A DNA stretch of 8,060 nt from Planctomycetes bacterium RBG_13_46_10 (lineage in GTDB: Bacteria; Planctomycetota; Phycisphaerae; Sedimentisphaerales; Anaerobacaceae): the NCBI GenBank assembly GCA_001824645.1, contig MHYD01000093.1, forward strand, positions 32,045 through 40,104, read 5' to 3'. This document shows positions 6,769 through 8,060 of this stretch, in pieces. The notes beneath the pieces were generated by a model. It was not told the DNA's origin and made no database searches. It worked only from the letters and a program-made list of their open reading frames with translations. Position numbers and translations under genes: made by a program. Each line of letters begins with the position of its first letter. Position 1 is the first letter of the stretch.

Positions 6769-6792
6769 CCGCCGTAGCCTTAGCGAAGGCGG
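6769..6792. repeat. Dispersed CCGCCGTAGC-CTTA-GCGAAGGCGG palindrome downstream of the regulator
   Basis: CCGCC (6769-6773) pairs with GGCGG (6788-6792), with GC/GC pairing inside. It is the best-formed copy of the family also seen at 5945-5971 and, in part, near 6707-6719. I recall this phrase as common in intergenic DNA of Planctomycetota and other environmental genomes. Its function is unknown to me. Confidence 0.6.
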
Positions 6793-6998
6793 ATTGATGT
6801 CTATATTAACTTAAAATCTGCTTGTTTTTCTCATTATTAGAGTTAATATTGTTTCTTGTGCGGCCAGTATAATAGAGATAATCATGGAAGCAGCGGAATG
6901 GATGAGAAATTGCTAGTCTATCATTGACATTTAGAATAAGGCCCGACTTCTTATACAATCTTCTTTTTCTTTTTCGCACTCTTATCCTTCCTTTTTCT

Positions 6999-7026
6999 TT
7001 GCTTAATTAACGTTCCGCAATATAAT
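6999..7026 (+). promoter_or_regulatory. Candidate sigma70 promoter for the decayed restriction gene
   Basis: TTGCTT (6999-7004) and a perfect TATAAT (7021-7026) are separated by 16 bases. The -35 matches consensus at three of six positions. The start ATG at 7076 lies 49 bases beyond the -10. The promoter appears intact although the gene it serves is broken. Confidence 0.4.
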
Positions 7027-7075
7027 ACATTTTTTCTAACAGCTAAAATTACGTCACAGGTTGTAGAAAGCTAAA

Positions 7076-7537
7076 ATGACACCAAAAGGCGAACATCTAT
7101 TTCCTGAATTAAACAAAGCCCGCTACGGTGAATCTCGCTGTCTGCACCCATTGTTCCTGCCTGCCTTATTGGAAAGAGAATCACACGATCAACGCTTCAA
7201 AGGCATTGATCAAGACCATGCATACGAAATAATCTGCAAGTGGGCCGATATTGAATCCAAAGGCAAACTCGACCCAATGAAGGAAACCAACCTTGAAGGC
7301 GAATTCTGCAAGGACATCTTCGGCGATGCTCTTGGTTACACTCTCTTCTCAGAGGATAAAGACCAGTGGAACTTCCAGCAAAAATACTTTGTCAATGGAG
7401 GCCACGCAGACGCTGCAATCGGCGTCTTTTACTCTGATAGAAAACCACAGGTTCGCGCAGTAATGGAGCTTAAAGGCCCCACAGTAAACATCGATAAAGA
7501 CCGCTTCAATGGACGAACGCCTGTCCAACAATGCTAG
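7076..7537 (+). pseudogene. Truncated restriction-modification enzyme, N-terminal endonuclease-like domain only
   Basis: The 153-residue frame opens at ATG 7076 behind a weak GAAAG site. It carries LDPMKETNLEGEFCKDIFGDALGY and, near the end, RAVMELKG and DRFNGRTPVQQC. D112 in HADAAIG with E131-L-K133 fits a PD-(D/E)xK nuclease core. In the family I recall (single-chain type II restriction-modification proteins, about 1000 aa or more) this N-terminal block is followed by W-D-Y-L-N. Here the codon after QQC is TAG and the next four codons read D-Y-L-N (7538-7549), as if TGG had mutated to TAG. Past that, the frame codes for cysteine- and leucine-rich sequence with no family resemblance before a second stop near 7633, and another gene begins about 50 bases later. 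So the methyltransferase and specificity regions seem deleted. It is a nonsense-plus-deletion remnant and probably inactive. Confidence 0.8.
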
Positions 7538-7595
7538 GATTATCTAAATCTCCTTCTCTGTTGTTCCTCCCTATGTTTCCAGGTTTGGCTATTTC

Positions 7596-7623
7596 TTGAC
7601 GCGATGTCTGAAAATCTTATAAT
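7596..7623 (+). promoter_or_regulatory. Sigma70-type promoter of the right-edge methyltransferase
   Basis: TTGACG (7596-7601) matches the -35 consensus at five of six positions, and TATAAT (7618-7623) is a perfect -10, with a 16-base spacer. Transcription would start near 7630, leaving a leader of about 55-60 bases before the methyltransferase. It is the best promoter in the window and lies inside the debris after the decayed restriction gene. Confidence 0.65.
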
Positions 7624-7688
7624 AGCAAAATGTTAGGATTTTATCCTTATCGGATGGAGCTTTAGTATATACAGAAAGGATTATGGTT

Positions 7689-8060
7689 GTGAATAAATCA
7701 ACATCATCAGCGATAGAATCCCCTCAAAAAAAGTTACCAACAGCAGTTCTTCAAGGAACGTCCTTACATCAAGGAATAAAAACAGAAATTACAGAATCAC
7801 AAATTATTGAAGAATTGAATGCGGATTTGAATGATAAATTTGCGGGCATTATCATCGAAGATAACAATCTTTCAAGACAGTTAGTTAGCTTTCAGGCCAA
7901 TAGACAGCTACCTATTTACCGGTGGTATAAATATAAAGAAGGATTTTCAGCGGAACTCGTAGGGTATTTATTTAACAAGTATCCGTTTAAAAAAGGAAAA
8001 ATTCTAGACCCATTTGCCGGGACCGGCACAGCTTTGTTTGCAGCAAGCGAAGAAGGGTAT
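7689..8060 (+). CDS. DNA methyltransferase, N-terminal part, cut by the window edge
   Basis: The frame stays open to the right edge, giving 124 codons from GTG at 7689 or 126 from ATG at 7683. I prefer the GTG because AAAGGA (7675-7680) lies 8 bases before it but only 2 bases before the ATG; the choice is not certain. The N-terminal ~55 residues are Ser/Gln/Glu-rich and uninformative. The next block, RQLPIYRWYKYKEGFSAELV, precedes KILDPFAGTGTALFAASEEG, where D107-P-F-A-G-T-G-T is the SAM-binding motif I of amino-directed (N6-adenine or N4-cytosine) DNA methyltransferases. No DPPY/SPPY catalytic motif comes before it, so that motif should lie beyond the edge. It is probably the modification arm of a restriction system, or an orphan methylase. 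A strong promoter at 7596-7623 suggests its own transcript. Confidence 0.78.
   Translation, partial: MNKSTSSAIESPQKKLPTAVLQGTSLHQGIKTEITESQIIEELNADLNDKFAGIIIEDNNLSRQLVSFQANRQLPIYRWYKYKEGFSAELVGYLFNKYPFKKGKILDPFAGTGTALFAASEEGY

Larger units (their letters stand above)
6660..7075. other. Gene-free stretch with palindromic repeats
   Basis: These 416 bases hold no convincing gene. The left part (6690-6795) is GC-rich and built of repeat palindromes listed separately, including a partial copy CCGCCGTAGCCCG near 6707-6719. The right part is AT-rich, with a pyrimidine-rich run (6955-7000, mostly CTTT) on the plus strand and the promoter-like sequence for the decayed gene at 6999-7026. A 10-codon frame opening with ATG at 6884 has no support. 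Confidence 0.6.

Noticed and set aside
6884..6916. Ten-codon frame MEAAEWMRNC after a TATAAT-like sequence
   Set aside because: No ribosome site, no -35 at proper spacing and no reason beyond chance.
7535..7633. Read-through or recoding of TAG (for example pyrrolysine) in the decayed restriction gene
   Set aside because: The frame after D-Y-L-N loses family resemblance and meets another stop within about 33 codons, so recoding would not restore an enzyme.
1..8060. CRISPR array or phage attachment site at tRNA-Gly
   Set aside because: No regularly spaced repeats exist, and no copy of the tRNA 3' end occurs elsewhere in the window.

Overview
The window reads as chromosomal DNA from a free-living bacterium with moderate GC content. 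AT-rich intergenic stretches are peppered with short GC-rich palindromes and composite inverted repeats. The repeat phrases (GTCATTTCGA...TCGAAATGAC, CCGTAGC-TT-GCGAAG, GGTGTGC-GAT-GCACACC) resemble dispersed elements I associate with uncultured Planctomycetota (Phycisphaerae-like) and similar environmental genomes. That placement is an impression, not something proven by a marker gene.

Layout, left to right. (1) 1-931, minus strand: the N-terminal 310 codons of a large restriction-modification type DNA methyltransferase, running off the left edge. (2) 932-1131: a spacer with a candidate promoter for that gene and three inverted repeats. (3) 1132-2433, minus: proA, gamma-glutamyl phosphate reductase of proline synthesis. 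(4) 2491-2634: a MITE-like composite inverted repeat, then tRNA-Gly(UCC) at 2682-2752. (5) 2976-5708, plus: a soluble sensor histidine kinase with five PAS domains. (6) 6054-6659, plus: a FixJ-type response regulator, with repeat palindromes on both sides. (7) 6660-7075: a gene-free, repeat-bearing stretch. (8) 7076-7537: the N-terminal endonuclease-like part of a second, unrelated restriction-modification enzyme, cut by an in-frame TAG and apparently without the rest of the gene. (9) From 7683/7689 to the right edge, plus: the start of a third DNA methyltransferase behind a good sigma70-type promoter.

The kinase and regulator are probably a FixL/FixJ-style two-component pair. The kinase would sense a cytosolic signal through its PAS domains, autophosphorylate His694 and pass the phosphate to Asp57 of the regulator, which carries a LuxR-type DNA-binding domain. 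The housekeeping centre (proA, tRNA-Gly, two-component system) is bracketed by three different DNA-modification loci, one intact as far as visible, one decayed and one truncated by the window edge. This points to restriction-modification turnover around a stable core. I see no CRISPR array, transposase or rRNA. The most notable signals are the decayed endonuclease gene, the restriction gene running off the left edge, and the dispersed palindromic repeats.
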